A stretch of 39,915 bases of DNA from an uncultured Desulfovibrio sp. (GCF_902477725.1 NZ_CABSIF010000021.1:1-39915); one strand, 5' to 3'; shown: positions 16,023-24,756, counted from the first letter of the stretch. The notes: generated by a model from the letters alone, not told the origin. Made by a program: numbers and translations.

Positions 16023-19000
16023 CTACCGAAAGAGCTTCCAGGTGCCTTCCACCACGCTGCCAAGCACATCCACAAAACCCTGGGTGATGCCGCCAATGGT
16101 GTTGAGCAACAGTTTGCCAGCGCCAATGGATGTTTTGCTGTTATCCAGGCTGCCGTAAAGGCGCATGGGGAATTCTGGAAGATTCTTCATGTTTACAGTA
16201 AAGTTGCAGTCAAGGGTCTCGTTGTTGAGGTCTATCCATCCGCCGCCGGTAACAGTGAGATCCTGCCCCTTGAGATAAAAATCACCACTTTTTGCAATGC
16301 CGTTGGTGATCGCACCGGAGCTGCCCGCAGCATCAAAGCGGGTGGGTTTGCCCTTGAGCTGGCCGTCTTTGTCGCGCGACTGGTAAAAGCCATTATGAAC
16401 GTTGAAGCGCCATTTGCCGTTCAGACGTGCGGGCAACTGGTTTGCCCCTGTCAGTTCCGCGTCAACCTCGGAGCTTATGCTCGCGCGTCCACCAAGGGCA
16501 GCGCTGCCGCCGCGATCCTTGCTTGCTGCGGCAAGGTCAAAGCCCTCGATGGAAAGGGCATTGGCAAATCCCAGCCCTTTGTTGAAGCGCATTTCACCAT
16601 GTGCAGACACGGGCGAGCCATAAAATTTGCCGCCCTGGCTTTCATAGCGCAGGGTTCCGTTCTCTATCTTGGCTTTAAGGCGCAGGTCATCGGTGCGCAG
16701 TTTCCACAGGGTGAGCTGGCCAACGTGCGCTTCGCCCTCAGCGGAAAATGCGCGCATGAAGCGCAGATCCCACGGTTTGCTCTCGGCCTTTTTTTTGCTT
16801 TTGCCGCCATCTGCCTGCCCGGCGGCCTTGTCGCCCACGTAGCGGTCAAGATCAATCTGCGGAGCGGAGAGTTTGAACCGCAGGGCCAGCTCCTTGCGCC
16901 AGTCAAGGCTGATACTGCCTGAAATATCGTTTTGATCTACCTTGGCGCGGAACTCAGACAGCGCCAGGGATCCGCTATCGCCCTTGAAGGCGGTGTCCAG
17001 CTCGATCCGGCGCAGGGGTTGGGGCACATTGGGGTTGGCAGCGCCCAGCAGGCGCAGTGTTTTTGTGCTGTCCGGGATAAAGGCGGAGACCTTGCCCTGC
17101 CAGACCATGCCGTCCTTGCCCATGCCCAGTTGTCCTGATCCGGAAATGTCCGCCCCAAGGGCGTTCACGTGCATGTCTGTGGCCGAAAGCTGGTTGCGCG
17201 CCGCCTGACAGCTGAATTTGCCGCTGATCTGTGCTTGCAGGCCCTCTGGCTGGAAGGATTTTCCCGGGCTGAGGCTCAGGCTGATGGTGCCGGGCAGGTT
17301 TTGAAAATCCATGTTGCCGCCGCCCTGTCCATCGCCGCTGAACCAGAGCCTGCCGTTGAGGTCCACGCTGGCGTCAATACCTTCATCGGCAATGGTAGCG
17401 GTCCACTGGCCTTCAAGGCCCAGACGGCTTTGCTCCCAGGCCGCTGTGCGGGCTTTAAGACTCACATCAAGCGTTTTAAAGCCCACAGCGCCGGGGGAGG
17501 CCTTGCCGGGAATATTGTTCGGCGGGCGCAACTGGCCTTTTTCGGCCCGGGCGCTTACCGTGCCGCGCAACTTGCCCAGAAAAACATCCAGCTCCCGCCC
17601 CTGGCTCATGACGTCCACATCACCGCGCAGCTTGCCGCCGCTCACGGGCATGACCGGGAGGTCTTTTGCCAGATTTTCGCCGTTAACGTCACGCATGTGC
17701 AGGCGGATGGCGTAGGGGGTATCCGGGTGACCGCCCATGATGGTGTCGCCCTTGACACTGCCGCCGTATAGAGTGCCGTCAACAATCAGCAGCGTGTCTT
17801 CAAAGTGGGTGACCTGGTCGACCAGCCCCTGCTTGATGACGACCAGCGCGTCGTTGATGACAATGGGGCCGTAGTTCACCCGGGTTGCAGCCAGTCGGAT
17901 GTTGTAATCAAGACCGATTTCGCCGGGCACAACCGGTTTGCCGGGCATGGGAGTGAGCGGCCCGTGCCCGTACCGCGGTTCGGCAGGCAATACACCCACC
18001 GATTCGGGAATGGCACGCCCCAGATTCACAGTTTCGGCTTTGAGATCCAGCAGCAGTTCAGGCCTGGCCCAGCTCGCAACGCCGCCGGAACCCAAAAAGC
18101 GGCTGCCTGCGGCAGTTACGTCAATATGCGGAACGCGCAGCCCCCTGCCGTCCACAGAAAAATCAAGGGTGCCCAGGGTTACTTCGTCCAGTGCCACTTG
18201 AAGACCGGGCGCCAGATTACGGGCAAAGCCCAGCCATTCCGTCAGGCTTGCGCGCTGCAACTGCAGGCGGCCTTCAATACTGAATGTGTCTGGCCCGCCC
18301 AAGCGCAGCATGCCGTTGACGTTCACATCGTCCTGCTCAAGCCGCAGGCGCAGGTTTTCAAGGCTGATGCCCTGATCTTCCTTGTTGCGTTGGGCCACGG
18401 TGCCGGTCACGTGGGCAGGCAGCAGCACTTCATCCTTGCGCAGTTCGCCTTCAAGGTCGCTGGTCAGGCTCCAGCCATTGGCATCAGCCTTGAGCCCCAG
18501 AGCAAAGTTGAGGCGGGCCAGCCAGTTGGGCAGCTGTATTGTACCCTTGACCGCCAGTTGCGGCGTTTTTGCCAGGGGGGCCGAGAGGTCTGTCTTGCCT
18601 TCCAGATTGAGGTGCTCAACCTTGGCTGGCGTTTGACCTTCTGGCTGAAGAATCGCTGTGGCGCAAAAAAAGTTGCCCTCAAGGCGTGTGCCCGAGGCGG
18701 TTTCCAGGTCGCATTGCAGTCCGTTGGCCGTCATTTGCGTTTTGTCCGCGCCGATGATGTCCACTTCGCCCTGTGAAACAGCCAGTCTGAACCGACCCGG
18801 CAAAATGTCCGGCAACAGAGCCGCGCTTCCAGTGCTGTCCCCGGCAAGCCGGGACAGCCACGACTGTATGGAATCCTGCGCAGGGGACTCTTGCGCGGCA
18901 ACGCTTTGCGAGGGAACCGCCGTATCTGTTACGGCTGGGATCGTTGCATCCTGTGCCGGTGGAGTGTTGCCCTTTGCCGTTGGGGATGCGGCAGGCTGAG

Positions 19001-19487
19001 GGGCGGATTTTGGGGAGGTTTTTTGGGGTGTTCCGCTATTTACTGGTGCGGCCTGGGCTGCAACAGGCTGAGCGGTTTCGGCATTGTCAGGGAGCAGAAA
19101 GGGCAGGCTGAGCGCCACGGGCAGTTCGCCCTTGAGGCGGGGGCGCAGCAAGGTGATATTGCGGGGCAGCAGTTCGCCGCGCAGCAGCGCCAGAAAGTCG
19201 GGCCTGAGTGTGGCGTAGGCAACGGTAAAATTAAAGTTCTTGCCCTCCACGCTGGCATTGCTGACAGCCAGGGAGGGCAACGGCAAAAGGGCCACATTGA
19301 CCGATTCAACAGTAATATTCAGGCCGGTGCTGGCGGCAATCTGTTCAATATAATGTTGGGCCAGCGCCTCGGGATTGCGTTGCAATAGCCAAAAGACCGC
19401 CGCCGACATAGCCGACAGGGTTAACAGAAGCGCCAGAAAAATGCGCGTTATAAGACGAAGTCGGCCAGGGTTGAGCAGCATGTGCAT
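16023..19487 (-). CDS. AsmA family protein, inner-membrane anchored
   Basis: This 1154-aa protein is of the AsmA/TamB-like type implicated in envelope lipid homeostasis. It has one N-terminal membrane anchor (about 10-32, ITRIFLALLLTLSAMSAAVFWLL) and a large periplasmic beta-rich region. Just after the anchor comes the characteristic AsmA segment (NITVESVNVALLPLPSLAVSN, then FLALLRGELLPRNITL). A Pro/Ala/Ser/Thr-rich low-complexity linker of about 70 residues follows (roughly 120-195), then repeated beta-strand repeats. The C-terminal AsmA_2-like domain includes GGGWIDLNNETLDCNFTV and the SIGAGKLLLNTIGGITQGFVDVLG end. The start at 19487 (MHMLLNPG) precedes the anchor. Its Shine-Dalgarno is poor, and a hairpin lies immediately upstream. 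It may be cotranscribed with adk, although a separate adk promoter is likely. Confidence 0.85.
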   Translation of the reverse strand: MHMLLNPGRLRLITRIFLALLLTLSAMSAAVFWLLQRNPEALAQHYIEQIAASTGLNITVESVNVALLPLPSLAVSNASVEGKNFNFTVAYATLRPDFLALLRGELLPRNITLLRPRLKGELPVALSLPFLLPDNAETAQPVAAQAAPVNSGTPQKTSPKSAPQPAASPTAKGNTPPAQDATIPAVTDTAVPSQSVAAQESPAQDSIQSWLSRLAGDSTGSAALLPDILPGRFRLAVSQGEVDIIGADKTQMTANGLQCDLETASGTRLEGNFFCATAILQPEGQTPAKVEHLNLEGKTDLSAPLAKTPQLAVKGTIQLPNWLARLNFALGLKADANGWSLTSDLEGELRKDEVLLPAHVTGTVAQRNKEDQGISLENLRLRLEQDDVNVNGMLRLGGPDTFSIEGRLQLQRASLTEWLGFARNLAPGLQVALDEVTLGTLDFSVDGRGLRVPHIDVTAAGSRFLGSGGVASWARPELLLDLKAETVNLGRAIPESVGVLPAEPRYGHGPLTPMPGKPVVPGEIGLDYNIRLAATRVNYGPIVINDALVVIKQGLVDQVTHFEDTLLIVDGTLYGGSVKGDTIMGGHPDTPYAIRLHMRDVNGENLAKDLPVMPVSGGKLRGDVDVMSQGRELDVFLGKLRGTVSARAEKGQLRPPNNIPGKASPGAVGFKTLDVSLKARTAAWEQSRLGLEGQWTATIADEGIDASVDLNGRLWFSGDGQGGGNMDFQNLPGTISLSLSPGKSFQPEGLQAQISGKFSCQAARNQLSATDMHVNALGADISGSGQLGMGKDGMVWQGKVSAFIPDSTKTLRLLGAANPNVPQPLRRIELDTAFKGDSGSLALSEFRAKVDQNDISGSISLDWRKELALRFKLSAPQIDLDRYVGDKAAGQADGGKSKKKAESKPWDLRFMRAFSAEGEAHVGQLTLWKLRTDDLRLKAKIENGTLRYESQGGKFYGSPVSAHGEMRFNKGLGFANALSIEGFDLAAASKDRGGSAALGGRASISSEVDAELTGANQLPARLNGKWRFNVHNGFYQSRDKDGQLKGKPTRFDAAGSSGAITNGIAKSGDFYLKGQDLTVTGGGWIDLNNETLDCNFTVNMKNLPEFPMRLYGSLDNSKTSIGAGKLLLNTIGGITQGFVDVLGSVVEGTWKLFR

Positions 19488-19495
19488 TCTCGCGT

Positions 19496-19517
19496 CTTGA
19501 CGCCTTGGGGCGTCAAG
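19496..19517 (-). promoter_or_regulatory. Hairpin in the leader of the AsmA-like gene
   Basis: A perfect 9-bp stem CTTGACGCC/GGCGTCAAG with a 4-nt loop ends 8 nt before the preferred AsmA start codon on the minus strand. It overlaps where a ribosome-binding site would be expected, so it could limit translation. No T-run follows, so it is not a terminator. Confidence 0.4.
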
Positions 19518-19626
19518 GCTAGGTTTTGAACCTATTGCAAATCGGGCCTGTTGGCAACTGCCAGGCATGAGATGCCAAGCACTGTGCGCAGTTAGCGCAG
19601 AACCACATTACTGTTGCCGGGGGTGC

Positions 19627-20679
19627 ATGAAGCGGCTTTTGTGGATAGGCAGTCCTTTTTTCAGCGACGCCCTTTCTTCCTGCGGCTGGGATGCTGTGGC
19701 CCGGCACAATTTTGAGCATGCCGCCGTGTTTGGCTGGCATGATCTGGTGCGTATTGCGGGTTTTGAGCCAGACGTGCTGGTAGTGGCCGACAAAAGCCGC
19801 GCTCCCTATGTGCTTGGCGTAGAGGATTTTCCGTGCCTCACTGTGTTCTACAGCGTGGATTCTCACATCCATTCGTGGCAACCGTATTACGCTCAGGCTT
19901 TTGATGTCTGCATTGCGTCTTTGCGCGATCATTTGCCGCGTTTTGCAGGGGCATATCTGCCCGCAGATCGGGTGTGGTGGTCTCCTGCCTTTGCCTGGGC
20001 TCAGGATGCGCCCGAGCCGCAGACTGCCAAGGATATGGACTGCGTGTTTGTGGGCACGGTCAATGCCAATCTGCCGTGCCGCACGGCCTTTCTGGAAAAG
20101 TGCCGTAGCGGATTGCCGGAATTGCAGATTGTAACCGGCTCCTACCGCCATTTATACGCAAGGGCGCGGGTGGTGCTGAACCACTGCGAGCACGGCGACC
20201 TGAACTTTCGGGTTTTTGAGGCCTTGGGCTGCGGCAGTTGCCTTGTGACCCCGCGCATTGGGCATGGGCTGACGGATATTTTTGCCGAGGGCGAGCACAT
20301 GCTCTGCTATGGGGCGGATACGGCAGACAATGGCAGCATTGTGGATGCTGCAACCGCTGCTGGCGAGGCCGTGGCGCAGGTGCGCTATCTGCTTGGGCAC
20401 CCGGATGTTGCTGCGCGCATGGGGCAGGCCGCGCTGGCCTGCATAGACGGAGGCCACAGGGCGGTGCACCGCGCAAGAGCTTTCAGCGACAAAGTGCGCG
20501 CCCTCCTGACCAGCGACCCGCAGTGCGTTGCGCGCCGCAGGGGCCGGGCAGTAGCCATCCGCAAGGATTGCCTGCGTTTGCCCTATCTGCATTGGGCCGA
20601 GGAGTTGCGCAGTACCGGGTTGAGCGAGGCCTATCTGGCGGCTGCCAAGGGAGAATTCGGGCTGACAGGGCGGGGATGA
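19627..20679 (+). CDS. CgeB-like glycosyltransferase
   Basis: This 350-aa cytoplasmic protein resembles CgeB/Glyco_trans_1_2-type glycosyltransferases common in Desulfovibrio surface-glycan loci. The N-terminal half starts KRLLWIGSPFFSDAL and includes the DVLVVADKSRAPYVLG and VFYSVDSHIHSW strands. The C-terminal half contains CVFVGTVNA, ARVVLNHCEHGDLNFRVFEALGCGSCLVTPRIG and DIFAEGEHMLCY, the family's sugar-nucleotide-binding end. I chose ATG 19627 because homology begins there and GGGGGT precedes it; upstream in-frame codons to 19567 give a Cys-rich leader unlike the family. It diverges from the AsmA-like gene. The acceptor is unknown; an envelope polysaccharide or protein glycan is inferred from family only. 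Confidence 0.8.
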   Translation: MKRLLWIGSPFFSDALSSCGWDAVARHNFEHAAVFGWHDLVRIAGFEPDVLVVADKSRAPYVLGVEDFPCLTVFYSVDSHIHSWQPYYAQAFDVCIASLRDHLPRFAGAYLPADRVWWSPAFAWAQDAPEPQTAKDMDCVFVGTVNANLPCRTAFLEKCRSGLPELQIVTGSYRHLYARARVVLNHCEHGDLNFRVFEALGCGSCLVTPRIGHGLTDIFAEGEHMLCYGADTADNGSIVDAATAAGEAVAQVRYLLGHPDVAARMGQAALACIDGGHRAVHRARAFSDKVRALLTSDPQCVARRRGRAVAIRKDCLRLPYLHWAEELRSTGLSEAYLAAAKGEFGLTGRG

Positions 20680-20683
20680 GCAT

Positions 20684-20716
20684 AAAAAAACGTTGAGAAT
20701 GGGTATTCTCAACGTT
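20684..20716 (-). terminator. Terminator of the small membrane protein gene
   Basis: A perfect 12-bp stem AACGTTGAGAAT/ATTCTCAACGTT with a 4-nt loop is followed on the minus strand by seven T residues. It starts 9 nt past the stop of the minus-strand gene. It also lies 4 nt after the plus-strand glycosyltransferase stop and may serve both. Confidence 0.85.
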
Positions 20717-20724
20717 GATGAGCT

Positions 20725-21108
20725 TTAATTCCTGCTGTTTCTTCCTGAAGAAGCGGGAATACCCACAGCCGGGTCAAAATGTAGATCCAGCGCCGGGTCT
20801 ACGTCGGGCGCGCTGCTGACGTTCTGGGCGGGTTCATCAAAACTCAGATGCAGCAGAGGGTCTTGCGCTGGCTGCGGGGCAGGGCGGGGCGCAAGATGGG
20901 CGGCTCCCCTGGGGGAGAATGCTGCATCGGCTGGTTCCGTCACGTCCAGCGCGTCAAGGCGCGATTCCATAGAGCGCAGCAATACACGCATCTGGGCGTG
21001 TTCTTCATGCAGCGATCTGCAAAGTTTTTCCTGGCTGCGCAGCATGTGGTACAGCACAGCCAGTATTCCGAAGAAGCACAAAAAAATGAAAAGCATGATG
21101 GAAAACAT
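20725..21108 (-). CDS. Small membrane-anchored coiled-coil protein, function unknown
   Basis: I do not recognise a named family. The 127-aa product starts with one hydrophobic helix (about 2-22, FSIMLFIFLCFFGILAVLYHM). A charged, probably coiled-coil helix follows (about 24-56, RSQEKLCRSLHEEHAQMRVLL then SMESRLDALD). The tail is Pro/Ala/Asp-rich, low complexity and likely disordered in the cytoplasm. The layout loosely recalls PspB-like single-helix proteins, but similarity is only architectural. GGAGG (21115-21119) fixes the ATG at 21108. It diverges from the radical SAM gene with 83 nt between starts and has its own terminator. Confidence 0.65.
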   Translation of the reverse strand: MFSIMLFIFLCFFGILAVLYHMLRSQEKLCRSLHEEHAQMRVLLRSMESRLDALDVTEPADAAFSPRGAAHLAPRPAPQPAQDPLLHLSFDEPAQNVSSAPDVDPALDLHFDPAVGIPASSGRNSRN

Positions 21109-21191
21109 GGCAGGCCTCCAAAAATACAAGCCGGGAAGGCCCGGCCAGCAGTTTTTATATACGTTCAACACTTCTTGGGCAAGGAGCTTTT

Positions 21192-22619
21192 ATGGCCGCG
21201 CAACACATTGAACCGCATCTTGTAATGGCAGACGAGCGCGGCAATATCTATGATGATCCCGATCTGCTCATGGTTTGTCGGCGCGGCGCGCAGTGGGGGC
21301 TGCCGCGCCCGGATGAACTGATTCCCCTGCCGGAAGAAAGTGAATTCTTTCTGCTGCCAGGGCGTCAGGCCGTGGGCCTTGATCCCGAAACAGGGCGCAT
21401 CGCGCCCCCTGAGGGCGAGGCCCAGCTTGCCGTAGCGGCCTTTGCTGCACCCGGCTACACGCTTTCGGCCCATCCTGCCTATGAAAGCGGCGAAAACGCG
21501 CCCATGTTGCCATTGTTTGCCTATGGGGCCGTGGGGTTCGCCAGAGGGCGGTTCTATATCTGCGCCCGCAGGGTGGATACCGAACCCCGGCAGATTTTCA
21601 GCAATATTCCGCGTGGCCGTATTGAACTGGGTGCCCGCGCCCTGCTGCGCGATTACCCCAAGAACAGGCTTATCCGGCATATTATGGATAACTGCGTGGC
21701 GCGCTACGATTGCCCTGCGGCCCGCAACTTTGCTCTGGGCCGTTACGAGGCTCCGCTGCCGTCGTCCCGCGCCTGCAATGCCAGCTGTATTGGGTGTATT
21801 TCCGCGCAGGAAAAGGATTCGCCCATTCAGTCAACGCCGCAGTGCCGCCTTGCCTTTACGCCCAGCCCGGAAGAGCTGGCCGAGGTCATGCGCGTCCATT
21901 CCGGGCGCGAAACCCGCACGCCCATTTATTCCTTTGGGCAAGGCTGCGAGGGCGATCCGCTTATGAATCCTGATCTGCTGGTGGAGAGCGTGCGCCAGTT
22001 CCGCGCGGGCGAAGGCCCAGGCACTGTCAACTGCAATACCAACGCCTCCCGGCCAGAGGCTGTGATCCGCCTTGCCGAAGCCGGGTTGACCAGCATGCGC
22101 GTGAGCCTGAACAGCGCACGGAGCGGCCTCTATGAGCGCTATTACAGGCCATCCGGCTATTCCTTTAACGATGTGCGCACCTCCATTCGCGAGGCCCGCA
22201 GCCGTGGCATATGGGTTTCGTTGAATCTGTTGGTCTTCCCCGGCGTTACGGATACGGAAGAAGAACTGGACGCTCTGGCGCGTCTGGTGGGCGAAAACGG
22301 CGTGAGCATGATCCAGTGGCGCAACCTCAATATTGATCCCGAATGGTACTTCAAACTCATGAGCGGCGGCGAGGGGCAGCAGAAACTGGAACTCTCGCCC
22401 AGCATGGGGCTGACATCGTTCATGAAGCGCCTCAAAAAGCTCTGCCCCTGGCTGCGCTATGGTTATTTTAACCCCTATCTGGGTGCAAAGGCCGAACTTG
22501 CCGCGCCCATGCCGGGCGAATGGACCATGCCAGCCCCGCGCGCCAGAGAGGCGGCAATAGAAGATGGTCTGGACGCCGGGGCAGAAGAGGACTTGCACAA
22601 CGGATCAGACAGCGAATAA
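21192..22619 (+). CDS. Radical SAM protein with unknown N-terminal half
   Basis: This is a radical S-adenosylmethionine enzyme of 475 aa. The [4Fe-4S] motif CX3CX2C is C195, C199 and C202 (CNASCIGC), about 195 residues into the chain, far later than usual. The following barrel shows YSFGQGCEGDPLMNP (the GGEP-like strand), NTNAS, SMRVSLNSA and ISLNLLVFPGVTDTEEE-like strands. The N-terminal approximately 190 residues (AQHIEPHLVMADERGNIYD onward) are not a domain I can name. AAGGAG at 21181-21186 supports the start, and a strong terminator follows. No substrate peptide, SPASM Cys cluster or partner maturase is visible next to it, so the reaction is unknown. Confidence 0.85.
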   Translation: MAAQHIEPHLVMADERGNIYDDPDLLMVCRRGAQWGLPRPDELIPLPEESEFFLLPGRQAVGLDPETGRIAPPEGEAQLAVAAFAAPGYTLSAHPAYESGENAPMLPLFAYGAVGFARGRFYICARRVDTEPRQIFSNIPRGRIELGARALLRDYPKNRLIRHIMDNCVARYDCPAARNFALGRYEAPLPSSRACNASCIGCISAQEKDSPIQSTPQCRLAFTPSPEELAEVMRVHSGRETRTPIYSFGQGCEGDPLMNPDLLVESVRQFRAGEGPGTVNCNTNASRPEAVIRLAEAGLTSMRVSLNSARSGLYERYYRPSGYSFNDVRTSIREARSRGIWVSLNLLVFPGVTDTEEELDALARLVGENGVSMIQWRNLNIDPEWYFKLMSGGEGQQKLELSPSMGLTSFMKRLKKLCPWLRYGYFNPYLGAKAELAAPMPGEWTMPAPRAREAAIEDGLDAGAEEDLHNGSDSE

Positions 22620-22646
22620 TTAGCGTATTTTGACGGTTACATTTTC

Positions 22647-22682
22647 GGAGCCCTGCGAGTGTGCGGGGCTCCAATTTTTTTT
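22647..22682 (+). terminator. Intrinsic terminator of the radical SAM gene
   Basis: A 10-bp stem (GGAGCCC... with ...GGGGCTCC, one T-G pair) is followed by AA and eight T residues, with a second T-run shortly after. Confidence 0.9.
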
Positions 22683-22838
22683 CGCCTTTTTTTATTTTTG
22701 TGACCAATATCACAGTTTTTTCCTGCTGGCAGTGCTGAGGTGATGTTGCGCAGGGTGTGATTCCCGCACAATCTGCCCGAAAATCAGCGGGCACAGACGG
22801 CAGGGATGCAGCAAAAAAAGTCTTGGTGGTTCTTTCCC

Positions 22839-22867
22839 TTGACAGGCGAATCGAACATCCCTATCCA
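22839..22867 (+). promoter_or_regulatory. Candidate flavodoxin promoter
   Basis: Consensus TTGACA (22839-22844) is followed after 17 nt by TATCCA (22862-22867). The expected transcription start falls inside the Fur-like operator just downstream, the normal arrangement for repression. Confidence 0.5.
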
Positions 22868-22872
22868 TTTAG

Positions 22873-22889
22873 AAAATGAATTTCATTTT
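22873..22889 (+). promoter_or_regulatory. Fur-like operator at the flavodoxin gene
   Basis: A perfect 8-1-8 inverted repeat, AAAATGAA-T-TTCATTTT, lies directly after the -10 element and 29 nt before the flavodoxin start codon. Spacing and composition match the centre of Fur boxes (AATGATnATCATT type). A fur gene is present in this window at 38287-38748. Confidence 0.6.
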
Positions 22890-22917
22890 TAAATAAGACG
22901 CAACGAAGGAGAATGTC

Positions 22918-23364
22918 ATGAGTAAGGTACTGATTGTTTTTGGTTCCAGCACTGGCAATACGGAAAGCATCGCCCAGAAGCTTGAAGAACTGATTGCTGC
23001 TGGCGGGCACGAAGTCAAGCTGCTTAACGCGGCGGACGCCTCGGCAGAAAATCTGGCTGACGGCTACGATGCCGTGCTGTTTGGCTGCTCGGCCTGGGGC
23101 ATGGAAGATCTGGAAATGCAGGACGACTTTTTGTCCCTGTTTGAGGAATTTGACCGCATCGGGTTGGCCGGCCGCAAGGTAGCCGCATTTGCTTCCGGAG
23201 ATCAGGAATACGAACATTTTTGCGGCGCGGTGCCTGCCATTGAAGAGCGCGCCAAGGAACTGGGCGCGACCATCATTGCAGACGGGCTCAAGATGGAAGG
23301 CGATGCCTCCAACGACCCCGAAGCCGTGGCCTCGTTCGCCGAGGATGTGCTCAAGCAACTGTAA
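22918..23364 (+). CDS. Flavodoxin
   Basis: This is a short-chain FMN electron carrier of the cytoplasm, 148 aa, the usual Desulfovibrio length. The phosphate-binding loop SSTGNTE is at 10-16. The two isoalloxazine-stacking loops are SAWGMED (Trx-like Trp near residue 60) and GDQEYEHFCGA (Tyr near 98). AAGGAG (22906-22911) sets the start. Flavodoxin typically replaces ferredoxin when iron is scarce. The Fur-like operator in front of the gene agrees with iron-repressed expression. It appears monocistronic. Confidence 0.97.
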   Translation: MSKVLIVFGSSTGNTESIAQKLEELIAAGGHEVKLLNAADASAENLADGYDAVLFGCSAWGMEDLEMQDDFLSLFEEFDRIGLAGRKVAAFASGDQEYEHFCGAVPAIEERAKELGATIIADGLKMEGDASNDPEAVASFAEDVLKQL

Positions 23365-23440
23365 AAGTTTGCTGCGCACGGCGTTAAGCCTTTCGGCTGC
23401 GTCATATGGGCCCGCTGTGTTTCAGGTCAGTGTCATGTCT

Positions 23441-23468
23441 GCCCTGAAGCCAGAGGGCTTATTTCTTT
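23441..23468 (+). terminator. Weak terminator after flavodoxin
   Basis: A 5-bp stem GCCCT/AGGGC with an 8-nt loop is followed by TTATTTCTTT. The stem is weak, but this is the only candidate between flavodoxin and galE. Confidence 0.3.
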
Positions 23469-23540
23469 GCGTTCATCGTGCAGCCTTCTCCGTTTTTCGT
23501 GCTCAGGCTGTACCGATGCGCAGACAAAACATTGCGCCTC

Positions 23541-23569
23541 TTGCCAAACCCTTACGTCGAGTGCAGAAT
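23541..23569 (+). promoter_or_regulatory. Candidate galE promoter
   Basis: TTGCCA (23541-23546) and CAGAAT (23564-23569) are 17 nt apart, about 44 nt upstream of the galE start. Confidence 0.35.
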
Positions 23570-23612
23570 TATTGTTCGCAAGAGCGAAACGTAGAGGACA
23601 AGCGAGGAGTTC

Positions 23613-24599
23613 ATGGCAATTCTGGTTTGCGGCGGTGCCGGATATATCGGTTCTCACAATGTGCGCGCCCTTTTGGAGCGCGGCGAAACGCCTGTGGTGC
23701 TCGACAATTTTCTTACGGGGCATCGTGGTTCCGTTCCGCAGGATGTGCGTCTTTATTCCGGCGACATGCGTGATCCGGCATTGCTTGATGCCGTATTTTC
23801 AGAGCAGCCCATTGAGGCCGTGCTGCACTTTGCCGCCTGCTCCCTGGTGGGCGAGAGCATGGAGCAGCCTCTCAAATATTTTCAGAACAACATACATGGC
23901 ATGATGGTGCTGCTTGAAGCCATGGCGCGCCACGGGGTGGACAAGATCGTGTTCTCGTCCACGGCTTCGGTCTATGGCGAACCTGATGTCGTTCCCATTC
24001 CTGAACACGCGCCTCTGCGTCCCACCAATCCCTATGGCGAAAGCAAGCTCGCCATGGAGCGCATGATGCACTGGGTGGGCAGGGCGCACGGCATACGCTC
24101 TGTTATTCTGCGCTATTTCAACGTGGCTGGCGCATGGCCTCAGGGCCTTATTGGCGAGGATCACAGGCCGGAAAGTCACCTTATCCCCATCATCCTTCAG
24201 GTGCCGCTGGGCAAAAGACCCCATGTCACCATTTTTGGCGATGATTATCCCACGCCGGACGGCACCTGCATTCGCGATTATCTGGATGTGATGGAGCTGG
24301 TTGACGCGCACCTGCGCGCCGTGGATTACCTGCGTAGCGGCGGCGGCAGCGAAGTGTGCAACCTGGGCAACGGCACGGGATTTTCTGTGCGGCAGATGGT
24401 GGAAGCTGCGCGCCGTGTGACCGGGCGCGATATTGACGTCAGCATCGGCGCTCGCCGCCCCGGCGATCCGGCGCGGCTGGTGGCCTCCGCCCAGCGCGCT
24501 GCCGAGGTGCTGGGCTGGACAGCCCGCGCTGATATAGACAGCATCATAGCCTCGGCCTGGAGCTGGCATTCGCGCAATCCAGAAGGTTTTGCCGAATAA
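23613..24599 (+). CDS. galE: UDP-glucose 4-epimerase
   Basis: It interconverts UDP-glucose and UDP-galactose in the cytoplasm, feeding surface glycan synthesis. The 328-aa protein is an extended short-chain dehydrogenase. It has the NAD-binding loop GGAGYIGS (7-14), the FAACSLVGESM segment, SSTASVYGEP carrying the catalytic Ser/Thr, and the YxxxK pair Y141/K145 (NPYGESK). Family-specific segments RYFNVAGA, TPDGTCIRDYLDVMELVDAHL and YLRSGGGSEVCNLGNGTGFSV are all present. GAGGAG lies just before the ATG. The methionine sulfoxide reductase fusion follows on the same strand, with about 157 nt between stop and start, so cotranscription is possible but not clear. Confidence 0.95.
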   Translation: MAILVCGGAGYIGSHNVRALLERGETPVVLDNFLTGHRGSVPQDVRLYSGDMRDPALLDAVFSEQPIEAVLHFAACSLVGESMEQPLKYFQNNIHGMMVLLEAMARHGVDKIVFSSTASVYGEPDVVPIPEHAPLRPTNPYGESKLAMERMMHWVGRAHGIRSVILRYFNVAGAWPQGLIGEDHRPESHLIPIILQVPLGKRPHVTIFGDDYPTPDGTCIRDYLDVMELVDAHLRAVDYLRSGGGSEVCNLGNGTGFSVRQMVEAARRVTGRDIDVSIGARRPGDPARLVASAQRAAEVLGWTARADIDSIIASAWSWHSRNPEGFAE

Positions 24600-24756
24600 C
24601 ACTCCGGGTTGCGCTGCAACTGTCTTGCGCCTGTCTGCTCTGTGGATGGGCGCTTTTTTGTACGGTGTGCCGGAAGGGCAGACCGTACATCCCCCTCGAC
24701 ATGATCGCCCTCGTGCTTATGTAAAACGTATGCGCTGCCTGCGCCGGGAGGAACCC

